A stretch of DNA of 64,000 nt from the NCBI RefSeq assembly GCF_002868715.1, contig NZ_PKLZ01000001.1, positions 558,001 through 622,000 on the forward strand. Reading direction: 5' to 3'. The notes beneath the pieces were generated by a model. It made no database searches. It was not told the DNA's origin and was given only the letters and a program-made list of their open reading frames with translations. Position 1 is the first letter of the stretch. Every line of letters begins with the position of its first letter. Positions 44,327-53,943 of this stretch are shown piece after piece. The DNA is from Kineobactrum sediminis. Lineage in GTDB: Bacteria; Pseudomonadota; Gammaproteobacteria; Pseudomonadales; Halieaceae. The position numbers were made by a program, and so were the translations under genes.

Positions 44327-45995
44327 CACACCAGCTCACCCGGGCGACCTGCGCGGGAATTCCCTGCGCGGCAAAAAACCGCAGCCAGCGGCGCTGGCTG
44401 TGCTGCAACTGGTCCCCGGGACCTTTCACCTCAATCAGGCAATAGTCGCCCGGCTTACTGCCCAGGGCCAGTAGATCCGGGAAACCGCGCCGGTTTTCAC
44501 CGGGATCAAACAGCATTCGTTCCCATATCGCCAGCAGGTGCGACCGCGGCAGGCACGCCAATGCCTGTGCCAGAAGAGTTTCACTCAACAGGTGCCAGTT
44601 CACCCACCGGCACTGGTAGCCCTGGTAGCGCCGGTAGGCCGACACCAGCTCCCCGGCGAGATCGGTGCGAGCCAATAGCTCAAGTCGCGCCGTCAGCAGG
44701 TGGCTCCGGCGATGATAAAAACCCTGCTGATACATGTCCGCGGGCACACTCTGGAAGGCATTGTGAAAGGCCCCGGGGACGGCGGCAAAAATCTGCTCCC
44801 AGAAAGCCAGTCCGAACAAGCTGTTGAGCAGCGTATTCTCGACATAGTGAACTTCGGCCCAGGTGCCTGCCAGATGCTGTGCCACGGCCAGTTCCACACT
44901 ATTTCCAGAGCGGGGCAGCTGCAGGTCCAACAGTTCAAAGTGGTCGCGCCGGGAGGCCGGCGCCGGTTGGGCGAGACGTCGGCATAGCCTCGGCAGGATA
45001 CGCAGTGCCGCTTCCTGTTCCTCCTCACACCAGGGCTGCTCGAGAATATCCAGGCACTGGGCATGTGCAACTTTCCAGTCGCCGCCTGTCTCCAGCACGC
45101 GGGCGCGCCGCTCCCGCGCCGGGTGCAGTTGGCTGCGGCTGTAGAGGGACGCAGCCAACGCCAGTGCACCGACACGCTCCAGGTCGCGGCCCAAACGGTT
45201 ACACAGCTTCCAGTGCCGATGGACACTGGTCTCAAACCGGGGCGAAGCAGCCAGCAGCTGTTGCGCGAGCGCCTCCAGACCTTCCTGATCGCCGGCGTCG
45301 CGCAGGAACCAGTAATGATCCGCCAGCTCACCCCATAGTTGATACTCGGTAACGGCCTCCCGACAGCTGAACAGGCGCTGCTCCCGGTCCAGCGAATAAG
45401 GGTAATAACAGGCGATACCCAGATCACTGAGCACAAAGTCAGTCATCCCCTGGCGGCGATTGCCAAAGAATAACAACTGCAGCAGCGACACCACTTCCAC
45501 GCCCAACGGCGCAACCAGGCTATCGTCAGTGGCCGCCAGCAAGCAGTGCAAATACTCCTCACCGGACCAGTCCAGCGCAGTTGCCGCCGCAAGCCAGGCA
45601 CCCTTGTTACTGAAACCACCCTCAAGCACACCGGTAAAAGCGCTGCGCCACTCGGCCACTGTAAATAGCGGGGCCAATGCTGCAACATCCAGCCCCTGGG
45701 GTCGCTGCACCAGACCGGCCATTTCCAGTTCGGCCAGGGCGGCGGGAATGTCACTGATTTCCGGGTACACCAGTTTGCGCTCGCGAAACCAGGGGCCCAC
45801 CCGCGATACCAGCCGCACATACAGACACTGGGCGGGCATTTGCAAGCCCTGCCAACGCTCCAGCAGGCTGTGTTCCGCGCGGTTCAGCAGATCGCCATAG
45901 CGGGCCACCACCGCGCGGCAGAGAGCATCAAAGTTGTCGCGATAATACAAGGGTACCAAGACGGCAGGTACCGGAGTTGAGGGGTGCCCGGCCAT
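44319..45995 (-). CDS. FAN1-type VRR-NUC structure-specific nuclease
   Basis: 558 residues. The N-terminus (YYRDNFDALCRAVVARYGDLL, then AQCLYVRLVSRVGPWFR) is the SAP-like/winged-helix start of bacterial FAN1. A helical TPR-like middle follows. The C-terminal VRR-NUC domain carries GFPDLLAL (Asp507), IEVKGPGD (Glu522 and Lys524) and QRRW. FAN1 cuts branched DNA next to interstrand crosslinks, and the Pseudomonas homologue has the same layout. The stop overlaps the helicase-nuclease start, indicating coupled expression. EamA lies 3 bp upstream on the same strand. Confidence 0.9.
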   Translation of the reverse strand: MAGHPSTPVPAVLVPLYYRDNFDALCRAVVARYGDLLNRAEHSLLERWQGLQMPAQCLYVRLVSRVGPWFRERKLVYPEISDIPAALAELEMAGLVQRPQGLDVAALAPLFTVAEWRSAFTGVLEGGFSNKGAWLAAATALDWSGEEYLHCLLAATDDSLVAPLGVEVVSLLQLLFFGNRRQGMTDFVLSDLGIACYYPYSLDREQRLFSCREAVTEYQLWGELADHYWFLRDAGDQEGLEALAQQLLAASPRFETSVHRHWKLCNRLGRDLERVGALALAASLYSRSQLHPARERRARVLETGGDWKVAHAQCLDILEQPWCEEEQEAALRILPRLCRRLAQPAPASRRDHFELLDLQLPRSGNSVELAVAQHLAGTWAEVHYVENTLLNSLFGLAFWEQIFAAVPGAFHNAFQSVPADMYQQGFYHRRSHLLTARLELLARTDLAGELVSAYRRYQGYQCRWVNWHLLSETLLAQALACLPRSHLLAIWERMLFDPGENRRGFPDLLALGSKPGDYCLIEVKGPGDQLQHSQRRWLRFFAAQGIPAQVARVSWCDD

Positions 45996-45998
45996 CGG

Positions 45999-46904
45999 TC
46001 AGGATACGGCGTCTGGCGCCGAGCGCGGCGGTGACCCGGCCTGCTGCAGCAGCACGCCGGGAATGATCAACGCCAGTCCCACAAGGGTTGCCGGATGTAT
46101 GGCTTCACCCAGAATAGTGCTGATAAACACCAGTGAAAACAGGGGTGACAGAAAAATCAGGTTGCCCACCCTGGCCACCGAGCTTGCCAGGCGGAGGGCA
46201 CTGGACCAGAGGGCAAAGGTAATACCCATTTCAAAAAGACCCACATAAAGTGCCGCCGAGAGTCCCTGCCAACTGGCGATTTCCACTGCTGAAAAAAGCG
46301 CGCACAGCAGCCATGCCGCCGGCGTTGCAAGAATAAAGTTGAGGCACAAACTGGCCAGCGGATCGCGCTGGTTACGGGTGTTCAGGATCCAGTACAGGGC
46401 CCAGATCAGGGTGCTTCCGAGGGCCAGGGCAACACCGGGCAGGCTGGTGAAGGCCATGGCCAACGGTTGTCCTTCCGTGGCAATGATCACCACGCCGGTG
46501 TAACCGAGCGCCGCGGCCAGCAGGTCCCGGCGCCCCAGGCTCTGACCCAGTAACGGCACCGCCAACAGGGCCAAAGTAATGGCCCAGGTGTAATTGATGG
46601 TCTGCGCCTGCTGGGCGGGCAACAAATCATAGGCATGCAGCAGAACCAGATAGTAGAGCAAGGGATTGATGGCCGCCATCGCCAGGAAATACAGCGGTTG
46701 TGCACGCAGGGACGCAAACAGCAGATGCAGCTTGCCCTGCCAACCCACGATCAACAGTAAAGCGAAAGCCGAAGCACTCACTGACCAGGCGACCAACTGG
46801 AATACGTCCATCTCCCGCAGCGCCAGCTTGAACGCCGTCGCTGCGGTGGACCACAGCAGAACGGCAGCCAACCCCAGCATCAGTGCCTTGCGATCATCTT
46901 TCAT
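45999..46904 (-). CDS. EamA/DMT-family transporter
   Basis: 301 residues with ten predicted membrane helices in two five-helix repeats, the EamA pattern (GLAAVLLWSTAATAFKLALREM in the first repeat; ALGSTLIWALYWILNTR in the second). The family exports amino acids, nucleotide-sugar-like or drug compounds across the inner membrane. The substrate cannot be read from the sequence. It sits 3 bp before FAN1 in the same direction; shared transcription does not imply shared function. Confidence 0.85.
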   Translation of the reverse strand: MKDDRKALMLGLAAVLLWSTAATAFKLALREMDVFQLVAWSVSASAFALLLIVGWQGKLHLLFASLRAQPLYFLAMAAINPLLYYLVLLHAYDLLPAQQAQTINYTWAITLALLAVPLLGQSLGRRDLLAAALGYTGVVIIATEGQPLAMAFTSLPGVALALGSTLIWALYWILNTRNQRDPLASLCLNFILATPAAWLLCALFSAVEIASWQGLSAALYVGLFEMGITFALWSSALRLASSVARVGNLIFLSPLFSLVFISTILGEAIHPATLVGLALIIPGVLLQQAGSPPRSAPDAVS

Positions 46905-47135
46905 GAAATATGCTCAAGAGAAGCGTGTTATCACCGCGCAAACAGTCCACCGGAATCACTTTGCGAACCGCTTTACAGGAATCCTCCCACATGGCTTGCC
47001 CGAGGCCGTGAGTGTACGTCATCCACTTACCGGTGTCAGAGCCAGGCTGTACCCGACCGGCATTTTAAGGCATTCTTGCCACTGCAAACGACACCAACGC
47101 TACTGCGGCTTGCCGCACCGACATGGAAACTCATT

Positions 47136-48611
47136 TTGAGCGCAGCGCAGCCGTCATCATCCCCACTTTCGACGGCGCTGGCCGTTACACCGGTCATATT
47201 CCTCACTTTGCTGCTGGGGGCGTCGGTCTATTTATTCGGTGCGGATTCATCCTATGGCGCCAACCAGGTTGCACTGATCCTTGCATCCTGCGCTACCGCA
47301 CTGGTTGGCAAGCGTATAGGAATGTCCTGGGACACTCTGCAGGAAGGCATGATCAACGGCGTCAGCGTCGGCCTGGGCGCCACTCTCATCATGCTCGCCG
47401 TCGGCATGCTGATCGGCACCTGGATCCTTTCCGGCACGGTACCGGCAATGATTTACTACGGCGTGCAAATCCTCAATCCCGGCATTTTTTATGCCGCCAG
47501 CGCGGTTATCTGTGCCATCGTCGCGGTCAGTATTGGCAGTTCATGGGCCGTTGCCGGCACCCTGGGTATTGGCCTGATGGGCATCGCCGGTAGCTTCGGC
47601 CTGTCTCCCGGCATTACCGCCGGCGCGATCATTTCCGGGGCCTACTTTGGCGACAAGCTGTCCCCCCTGTCAGATACGACCAACCTGGCAGCCGCAGCGT
47701 CGGGAGTCGACTTGTTTGACCATATCAGGCATATGCTGTGGACGACAGTACCTGGCTTTACCCTGGCTCTGGCCCTGTTTGCCCTCATCGGCGGTGGCGA
47801 GGCCGCCACGCCGGAGGAAATAGCCGCACTGCAGCTCAGTCTTACCAGCGAGTTCAATATTGGCCCGCATCTGCTCTTGCCACTGCTGATCATGTTGGGC
47901 CTGATCTACCGCCGTTTTCCCGCTTTTCCTTCGATTATCGTCAGCGCGCTGCTTGGGGGACTCTTCGCTTTACTGTTCCAGCCAGACGCCGTACGCCAGC
48001 TGGCCGGGGCCAGCGCGGGAGTGATCCAGCCCATGGTCCTGCTCAAGGGCATATGGATCAGCCTGTTCGACGGCTATACGGCAAATAGTGGTAATGTATT
48101 TCTGGATGATCTGCTGAGCAAGGGCGGCATGAGCAGCATGCTGAATACCGTCTGGCTGGTTATCTGTGCACTGGCGTTTGGCGGTGTTCTGGAGCGTACC
48201 GGTATCCTGGCTCACCTGTTGAAGATAATCCTGCGCAGGGTACATAGCGCCGCCGGGCTGGTCAGTGCCACCGTGGTCACCTGCATCTCGACCAATGTGC
48301 TGGCCGCAGACCAGTTCATCTCCGTGGCCCTTCCCGGGCGCATGTTCAAGGACGAATACGCACGCAGGGGCCTGTCGCGGCTTAACCTGTCGCGCACCCT
48401 TGAGGATTCCGCAACACTGACTTCGGCCCTTATTCCCTGGAACACCTGCGGGGCCTACATGTCCGCCACCCTGGGGATTGCAACCTTTGCCTATGCACCT
48501 TTTGCCTTCTTCAACCTGATCTGCCCCCTGCTGGCAGTGTTGTTTGCCTTCATGCATATTGGTCAGAAACCGCTGGAGACCTCTGCCGAAAATTCTGCGG
48601 TACTCCGGTGA
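47136..48611 (+). CDS. nhaC: Na+/H+ antiporter NhaC family
   Basis: 491 residues from TTG 47136 (GGAAA 7 bp upstream). A second TTG at 47076, with AAGG upstream, would add 20 residues. About twelve membrane helices. GSSWAVAGTLGIGLMG, AYFGDKLSPLSDTTNLAAAA and GGVLERTGIL are typical NhaC segments; the DKLSPLSDTTN block is the family signature. It exchanges sodium for protons at the inner membrane, which suits a marine lifestyle. Its stop overlaps the thioesterase start by 4 bp. Confidence 0.9.
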   Translation: MSAAQPSSSPLSTALAVTPVIFLTLLLGASVYLFGADSSYGANQVALILASCATALVGKRIGMSWDTLQEGMINGVSVGLGATLIMLAVGMLIGTWILSGTVPAMIYYGVQILNPGIFYAASAVICAIVAVSIGSSWAVAGTLGIGLMGIAGSFGLSPGITAGAIISGAYFGDKLSPLSDTTNLAAAASGVDLFDHIRHMLWTTVPGFTLALALFALIGGGEAATPEEIAALQLSLTSEFNIGPHLLLPLLIMLGLIYRRFPAFPSIIVSALLGGLFALLFQPDAVRQLAGASAGVIQPMVLLKGIWISLFDGYTANSGNVFLDDLLSKGGMSSMLNTVWLVICALAFGGVLERTGILAHLLKIILRRVHSAAGLVSATVVTCISTNVLAADQFISVALPGRMFKDEYARRGLSRLNLSRTLEDSATLTSALIPWNTCGAYMSATLGIATFAYAPFAFFNLICPLLAVLFAFMHIGQKPLETSAENSAVLR

Positions 48612-49102
48612 CAGTGATCCCGGAACTGTGGGACTACCCGGAGCCGTTTATCCTGCAGGCGGTGGTAGCGGCGGATGACATCGATGGCCTGAAACATACC
48701 AACAACACCGTCTACGTGAAGTGGTGCGAACAGGCTGCGTGGGCCCATTCCGTGGCGCTGGGACTGGATCTGGACAACTATCGGCAACTGGACCGGGCGA
48801 TGGCCATTGTGCGCAGCGAATATGACTATCTGCAGGCTTCGCGCGCGGGCGAGGAACTGCAGGTGGCCACGTGGATTGTAGACTGGGATCGCAAGCTGAC
48901 CATGCACCGACATTTCCAGATTATACGGGCAACCGACGGAGTCACTCTGCTGCGGGGCGTCATGCGCTTCGTCTGCATCGAAATCAGCAGTGGCCGCGCG
49001 CGACGCATGCCGGCGGAATTCATTGCCGGTTATGGGCCGGCGGTTCTAAGCGAGATATCAGCTGCGTTCCCAGGGGAAGGCCAGAACCCGGCGAATATCT
49101 GA
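48608..49102 (+). CDS. Acyl-CoA thioesterase, 4HBT hotdog family
   Basis: 164 residues from a GTG in the nhaC stop overlap. A single hotdog domain: DDIDGLKHTNNTVYVKWCEQAAW holds the catalytic aspartate region, and YDYLQASRAGEELQVATWI is the core strand. It would hydrolyse an acyl-CoA thioester, substrate unknown. The last 45 bp overlap the convergent epmA gene. Confidence 0.88.
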   Translation: MTVIPELWDYPEPFILQAVVAADDIDGLKHTNNTVYVKWCEQAAWAHSVALGLDLDNYRQLDRAMAIVRSEYDYLQASRAGEELQVATWIVDWDRKLTMHRHFQIIRATDGVTLLRGVMRFVCIEISSGRARRMPAEFIAGYGPAVLSEISAAFPGEGQNPANI

Positions 49103-50017
49103 TTCGCCACTGGCGCACAACAACAACCTGTCCATACCCAGGGCGACACCACTGCAGGCCGGCAGGCCTGCCGCCAAAGCCGCCAGCAGCTGCTCATCCA
49201 GAGGCCTCGTGGCCAGTCCCCGCTGCCGCCGGAGACGGTTATCGGCTTCAAACCGGGCCCGCTGCTCCCGTTCGTCGCCCAGCTCATGGTAGCCATTGGC
49301 CAGCTCAAGGCCATCGACATACAACTCGAAGCGTTCGGCAACCCAATAACCATCGCGCTCTACAATCCGCGCCAGTGCCGCCTGGCTTGCGGGGTAATCG
49401 TAGACAAAACAAATGCCGCGACCGGCCAGCCAGGGTTCCACCGCGTGGGTCAACAGAAGGTCCAGCCAGAGATCGCGGTCACCTTCGAGGTTACCGACGT
49501 CAAAATGCCCGCGCGCAATACCGCAAAGGGTATCCACGGATGCAGAGAAAGGATCGATATCCAGACTTTCGAGAAACAAATCGCGGTAGCTGAGAGCCTG
49601 CCAGGGACGCGGACCGAGACAATGACAGACAAGATCGGCAACTTCCACCATCAGCTGATGGTGGTCCAGGCCGGGCCGGTACCATTCGAGCAGGGTAAAT
49701 TCAGGATTGTGCCGAGCCCCCGCCTCGCCGTCGCGAAAGGCTTTGCAGACCTGGTAAATCGAGCCACTACCCGCCGCCAACAGCCGCTTCATTGCGTATT
49801 CGGGAGAGGTCTGCAGATAGCGCCCGTCCGCGCCTATCGAGCGGCCGCTACACACCTGCAATGGCTCAATAGCCGGGTCGGTAATACCGCTGCGACACAA
49901 CAGCGGGGTTTCAACTTCGAGCACGCCGCGCTCGGCAAAAAACTCGCGGATCAGGGCCAGCAGGCCAGCTCGCTGGCGCAATAATGCCGTGGATGCGGCA
50001 GGTTGCCAGTCTCTCAA
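49058..50017 (-). CDS. epmA: EF-P (R)-beta-lysine ligase EpmA
   Basis: 319 residues from TTG 50017 (LRDWQPAAST), close to the 325 residues of E. coli EpmA and 25 bp after the efp stop. A longer reading from 50089 would overlap efp. This class II LysRS-like catalytic domain lacks the anticodon-binding domain. FAERGVLEVETPLL (motif 1 region), CKAFRDGEAGARHNPEFTLLEWY (motif 2) and CSGVALGMDRLLL (motif 3) are visible. It attaches beta-lysine to the EF-P lysine. Its partner aminomutase EpmB is not in this window. Confidence 0.94.
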   Translation of the reverse strand: MRDWQPAASTALLRQRAGLLALIREFFAERGVLEVETPLLCRSGITDPAIEPLQVCSGRSIGADGRYLQTSPEYAMKRLLAAGSGSIYQVCKAFRDGEAGARHNPEFTLLEWYRPGLDHHQLMVEVADLVCHCLGPRPWQALSYRDLFLESLDIDPFSASVDTLCGIARGHFDVGNLEGDRDLWLDLLLTHAVEPWLAGRGICFVYDYPASQAALARIVERDGYWVAERFELYVDGLELANGYHELGDEREQRARFEADNRLRRQRGLATRPLDEQLLAALAAGLPACSGVALGMDRLLLCASGESDIRRVLAFPWERS

Positions 50018-50042
50018 AACCGGGCCGCGCGTTGCCGCGGGC

Positions 50043-50615
50043 TCAGGACTTGCTGGCGCGGTTCTGGTATTCACCGGTACGGGTATCAACCCGGATCACT
50101 TCCCCGGTAGTGATGAACAAAGGCACCTTGACCACGGCGCCGGTACTGAGTTTGGCGGGCTTGCTGCCACCCTGGGCGGTATCACCCTTGAGGCCCGGGT
50201 CGGTTTCGACAATCTCCAGCTCGACAAAATTGGCCGGAGCCACTGACAGGGGAGAGCCGTTGTAGAGCGTTACCTCGCAGTTGTCCTGCTCTTTCAGCCA
50301 CAAATAGGCATCGCCTACCGCCTTGGCGTCAGCCTGGTGCTGCTCGAATGTGTCCGGCTCCATGAAATACCAGAACTCGCCATCGGTATAGAGATATTGC
50401 ATCGTGAGATCGATGACATCAGCGCCTTCGAGGGTTTCGCCCGACTTGAAAGTGCGCTCCCAGACCCGACCGGTTCTCAGGTTACGCATCCGCACCCGGT
50501 TAAACGCCTGACCCTTGCCCGGTTTGACGAACTCGTTCTCGAGAATGCTGCAGGGGTCGCCGTCCAGCATGACCTTGAGGCCAGAGCGGAATTCATTAGT
50601 AGAAAAGTTTGCCAT
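50043..50615 (-). CDS. efp: Elongation factor P
   Basis: 190 residues from ATG 50615 (MANFSTNEF). Three beta-barrel domains. Lys34 in the KPGKGQAF loop is the residue modified by EpmA in E. coli. The C-terminal [22 protein letters not shown] is the family signature. EF-P rescues ribosomes stalled at polyproline. epmA follows on the same strand, so modifier and target are cotranscribed. Confidence 0.97.
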   Translation of the reverse strand: MANFSTNEFRSGLKVMLDGDPCSILENEFVKPGKGQAFNRVRMRNLRTGRVWERTFKSGETLEGADVIDLTMQYLYTDGEFWYFMEPDTFEQHQADAKAVGDAYLWLKEQDNCEVTLYNGSPLSVAPANFVELEIVETDPGLKGDTAQGGSKPAKLSTGAVVKVPLFITTGEVIRVDTRTGEYQNRASKS

Positions 50616-50765
50616 GGGGATCCAGTTCATCTATCGCTGTAAAGGCCAGCATGATACAGCACGATGTCGCTTTGGGCGATATTCCAGTGGCGATCGGCAA
50701 GCAAGATAAGCTACTCTTGAAACCCGCACGACCATAAAACAATCCACAGGTGACCGCACAGGTTC

Positions 50766-52598
50766 ATGAGCGATAATACCCCGATAAGGCTCAGCATCCC
50801 CCGCCAGGAACGTACCGAATTCAGCCTGTTCCCCCTCACTGCGGACGCCGCCAGCGCCTGGGCCGGGGACTTGCCGGTCACCAACACTCCTCGGCTTGTG
50901 CAGCAGTTACTCGACGCAATAGAGGAACTGAACCAGGTGGTCGTGCCTGCTGAACGTCGCTTTGGCCTTATTGAGGCCATGCGACCAAGCCTGCAGGTGG
51001 CCATGTCGAGCTTGCCCCGGCGCTTCATCAACCAGCCGCTGGTATTACCGGCAGAGCCCCAACACATCGCCGACCTTGCGGAGCAACTGTTCAGTGCCGC
51101 GGGTACCGCATATACCCTCGTAGCAGTGCATGCAACCCGGGATCGCGAATCCATCCAGAACATCAACCCGGCACGACTGGTTTGCGAGGCGTTGCAGCGG
51201 GCGCTCTGCTTTACCGGCTGCAGGATCTTCCAGCGTTATCAACTGTACCAGACGCTGGAACCCGGAGTCTGGCAAACACTGCACCAGTTATATGCGTTTG
51301 CCGAGCGGCAGCAGCTTACCCGGGCGCAGGTTAGCGGCGTCAAGGGTGCGGAAACCACCGTCAGTGCAACCTACCTGAAGTCTTTGCTGCTGGCCTGCTG
51401 CAAACCCAGCCAATTGCGCCAGAGCGACCTGGCCGCCGTATTTCGCTGCCTGGAGGAGTGGAGTGGCCTGGCCAGCATAAGCGCGGCAGGTGAGGGTCTG
51501 TTCAGCGTTGACCTGAGTAGTGACCGGCCCCCCGCCTATGCCGGCGCAATGCTCAATAGCGAAGCCCCGCAGTTGCGGATTATCGCCACCGGCCCGGTAG
51601 TGGCACGCCTGAGACAATTACAGGAAGAAAGCGACCATACCACCCAGCAAGGTGTTGTTTTTGATAACGACACCCGACTGTACCCCCACGTAATCCAGCA
51701 TATGACTGACGCACTGTCCTCCATCAGCATGCGTAATTTCAATCGCAGCCCTTTCCAGCAGCAACTCCAGGTTGCCCTGGGACTCAGTAGCGCGCATTTT
51801 CACTGTGCGGGTAAACGAAATTTCGACCAGGTGCTTCGCGGTGCTAACTACCAGCCCGATGCGAGCGAGCGCAAGTCGGGCAATCCATTTATGGAGCACA
51901 GGATTACGGACCAGTGGGAACGCAATGATCCCGACGGCATCCATCGCAGTGAAAACCGGCCCGATGCAAGTACCGGTCGTGATTCGCAATCGATAGAGCC
52001 GGATGCCGAAACACGAAAAGTCCTGCTGGGTGAATCCCCGGATGACCCGGCCTCATCCGCCGAGCGGTTTCCGCTCTTTCCGGTTCAGGCTGTGAATGTG
52101 GGCCCCGGGGGGTACTGTTTGCGGTGGGCGACGGGGCTGCCCGGCGACGCCCGTAGTGGCGATGTTCTTTGTGTACGTGAACACGATAATAGCGAATGGG
52201 CCATTGCCGCCATTCGCTGGACGACCCAGCTTGAGGAGCGGGACACCATGGTGGGCATTGAGCTGCTCAGCCCCAGGGCAACGGCTTATGGCGCTAAAAT
52301 AAGACACCACCAAGGTGCTCCCTCAGAGGCCATCCGCGTACTGATGCTGCCGGAGATCGCTCTGGTTGCGCAGCCCCGAACCCTGGTCACCCCGCGCACC
52401 GGCTTCCACGAAAGACTGAAAATCACCTTGCTGCGCAATGGCCTCCGGCACGATATTCAGCTGCAACAACAGGTGGCGACCACCTCGACCTTCAGTCAGT
52501 TTGAATTTCGCGATATCCCGGAAGAGCAGAAAGGCGATCCGGCGCAGGACTATAACCCGTCCTCAGACGCGTTCGAATCGATCTGGAGCAAGATCTGA
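50766..52598 (+). CDS. Conserved protein of unknown function with C-terminal PilZ-like barrel
   Basis: 610 residues. The N-terminal two thirds (about 30-370) are mostly helical, with LVQQLLDAIEELNQVVVP and LPRRFINQPLVLP. A hydrophilic, probably disordered stretch (about 375-425) precedes a beta-rich C-terminal part (about 435-505: VQAVNVGPGGYCLRW, then MVGIELLSP). That part resembles a PilZ barrel, but I see no RxxxR plus D/NxSxxG pair, so cyclic-di-GMP binding is uncertain. I recognise the architecture from pseudomonad-like genomes but no function. The 3' end overlaps convergent serB by 36 bp; efp lies divergently upstream. Confidence 0.7.
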   Translation: MSDNTPIRLSIPRQERTEFSLFPLTADAASAWAGDLPVTNTPRLVQQLLDAIEELNQVVVPAERRFGLIEAMRPSLQVAMSSLPRRFINQPLVLPAEPQHIADLAEQLFSAAGTAYTLVAVHATRDRESIQNINPARLVCEALQRALCFTGCRIFQRYQLYQTLEPGVWQTLHQLYAFAERQQLTRAQVSGVKGAETTVSATYLKSLLLACCKPSQLRQSDLAAVFRCLEEWSGLASISAAGEGLFSVDLSSDRPPAYAGAMLNSEAPQLRIIATGPVVARLRQLQEESDHTTQQGVVFDNDTRLYPHVIQHMTDALSSISMRNFNRSPFQQQLQVALGLSSAHFHCAGKRNFDQVLRGANYQPDASERKSGNPFMEHRITDQWERNDPDGIHRSENRPDASTGRDSQSIEPDAETRKVLLGESPDDPASSAERFPLFPVQAVNVGPGGYCLRWATGLPGDARSGDVLCVREHDNSEWAIAAIRWTTQLEERDTMVGIELLSPRATAYGAKIRHHQGAPSEAIRVLMLPEIALVAQPRTLVTPRTGFHERLKITLLRNGLRHDIQLQQQVATTSTFSQFEFRDIPEEQKGDPAQDYNPSSDAFESIWSKI

Positions 52599-53813
52599 GG
52601 GGGGCGGTTGGTAACGATCAGAGATGCCCAGCAAATAAAGAATGGCGTCCAGCCCCAGAGTGGAGATGGACTGCTCCGCGGACTGCTGCACCAGCGGCTT
52701 GGCACGAAAGGCAATACCCAGGCCGGCGATACTCAGCATTGGCAGGTCGTTGGCCCCATCCCCCACGGCAATAACCTGTTGCAGGTCAATCCCTTCAAGG
52801 GTGGCGAGCTGTCGCAATAGCGCCGCTTTGCGCTCCCCGTCGACAATAACCCCGTTGACCTCGCCGGTGACCACACCGTCGGCAATCTCCAGCTCGTTGG
52901 CATGGACATAATCAATGCCCAGCTGCTGTTGCAGCCGCTCGGCAAAATAGGTAAAGCCACCGGAGAGGATCGCGGTTTTATAGCCCAGCAAGCGCAGGGT
53001 CGCGATCAAATGCCGGGCACCCTCGGTAATACGCAGCTTCGCCGCCACTTCCTCCAGCGCGGTTTCCGGCAGGCCCTTGAGCAGGGCTACCCGCTCGCGA
53101 AAACTCGCGGCGAAATCCAGTTCGCCACGCATCGCCCGCTCGGTAATGGCGCTAACCCGTTCACCGACCCCGGCAAGCCTGGCCAGCTCATCAATCACCT
53201 CCGCCTCGATCAGGGTTGAATCCATATCAAACGCCACCAGGCGGCGGTTGCGGCGATACATGTTGTCTTCCTGGAAAGCCAGGTCTACCTCCAGCTCGCT
53301 GGCCACTTCCAGTAGCTCTTTGCGAAATGCCGCCAGATCCGGAAGCGGGCCACGCAGGGAGAATTCAACACAGGCTTTGCTCAGTGGCGGCAATTCGCCA
53401 AGCGGGATGCGACCGGAGAGGCGACTAATTCCATCAATACCAAGGCCGTGCCTGGAAAACACCGTACTCACCCGGGCCACCTGGTCAGCGGTGATCTTGC
53501 GCGCGAGCAGGGTGGTGATGTACCGCGCCCGACCCTGGGCTGAAACCCAGTCGCCATAGCTTTCCTGGCTGATGTCCTGCCAGCGCCACTGCAACGCATG
53601 GCTACCGGCAAAGGCCTGCAATGCCTCTGCCAGTTCGGGTCGGGGTACGTTACCCGGAATCTCCAGCAGAAGCCCCATAGACAAGGTGGCGTGAATGACA
53701 GCCTGCCCGATATCAAGCACGTTTACGGCATATTGCGCGAGAATCCCGCTCACACCGGCGGTAATTCCCGGGCGGTCATCGCCGGAGAGAGTGATCAGTA
53801 CAATGTCATTCAC
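52563..53813 (-). CDS. serB: Phosphoserine phosphatase
   Basis: 416 residues from GTG 53813 (MNDIVLITLSGDDRPG); an upstream GTG (53831) adds six unlikely residues. Two N-terminal ACT-like domains (about 1-185) precede the HAD phosphatase. DMDST (196-200) carries the nucleophile and the general acid. The later VAVGDGANDLPML holds the metal aspartates. It makes serine from phosphoserine. The double-ACT form is typical of Pseudomonas and mycobacteria and suggests serine feedback. It is divergent from the AhpA-type gene. Confidence 0.96.
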   Translation of the reverse strand: MNDIVLITLSGDDRPGITAGVSGILAQYAVNVLDIGQAVIHATLSMGLLLEIPGNVPRPELAEALQAFAGSHALQWRWQDISQESYGDWVSAQGRARYITTLLARKITADQVARVSTVFSRHGLGIDGISRLSGRIPLGELPPLSKACVEFSLRGPLPDLAAFRKELLEVASELEVDLAFQEDNMYRRNRRLVAFDMDSTLIEAEVIDELARLAGVGERVSAITERAMRGELDFAASFRERVALLKGLPETALEEVAAKLRITEGARHLIATLRLLGYKTAILSGGFTYFAERLQQQLGIDYVHANELEIADGVVTGEVNGVIVDGERKAALLRQLATLEGIDLQQVIAVGDGANDLPMLSIAGLGIAFRAKPLVQQSAEQSISTLGLDAILYLLGISDRYQPPPSDLAPDRFERV

Positions 53814-53943
53814 GCGGATTCGGTGCCCCACCGGTAACGAAGCCCCGTATTCTACCCCTAGACATTATGTGGTGAAACCGGCGCAACATGCGCAGCGGCC
53901 ATGGTTTATACTCCGCGCTTTAAACCAGTGGAACCGAGTCTGC

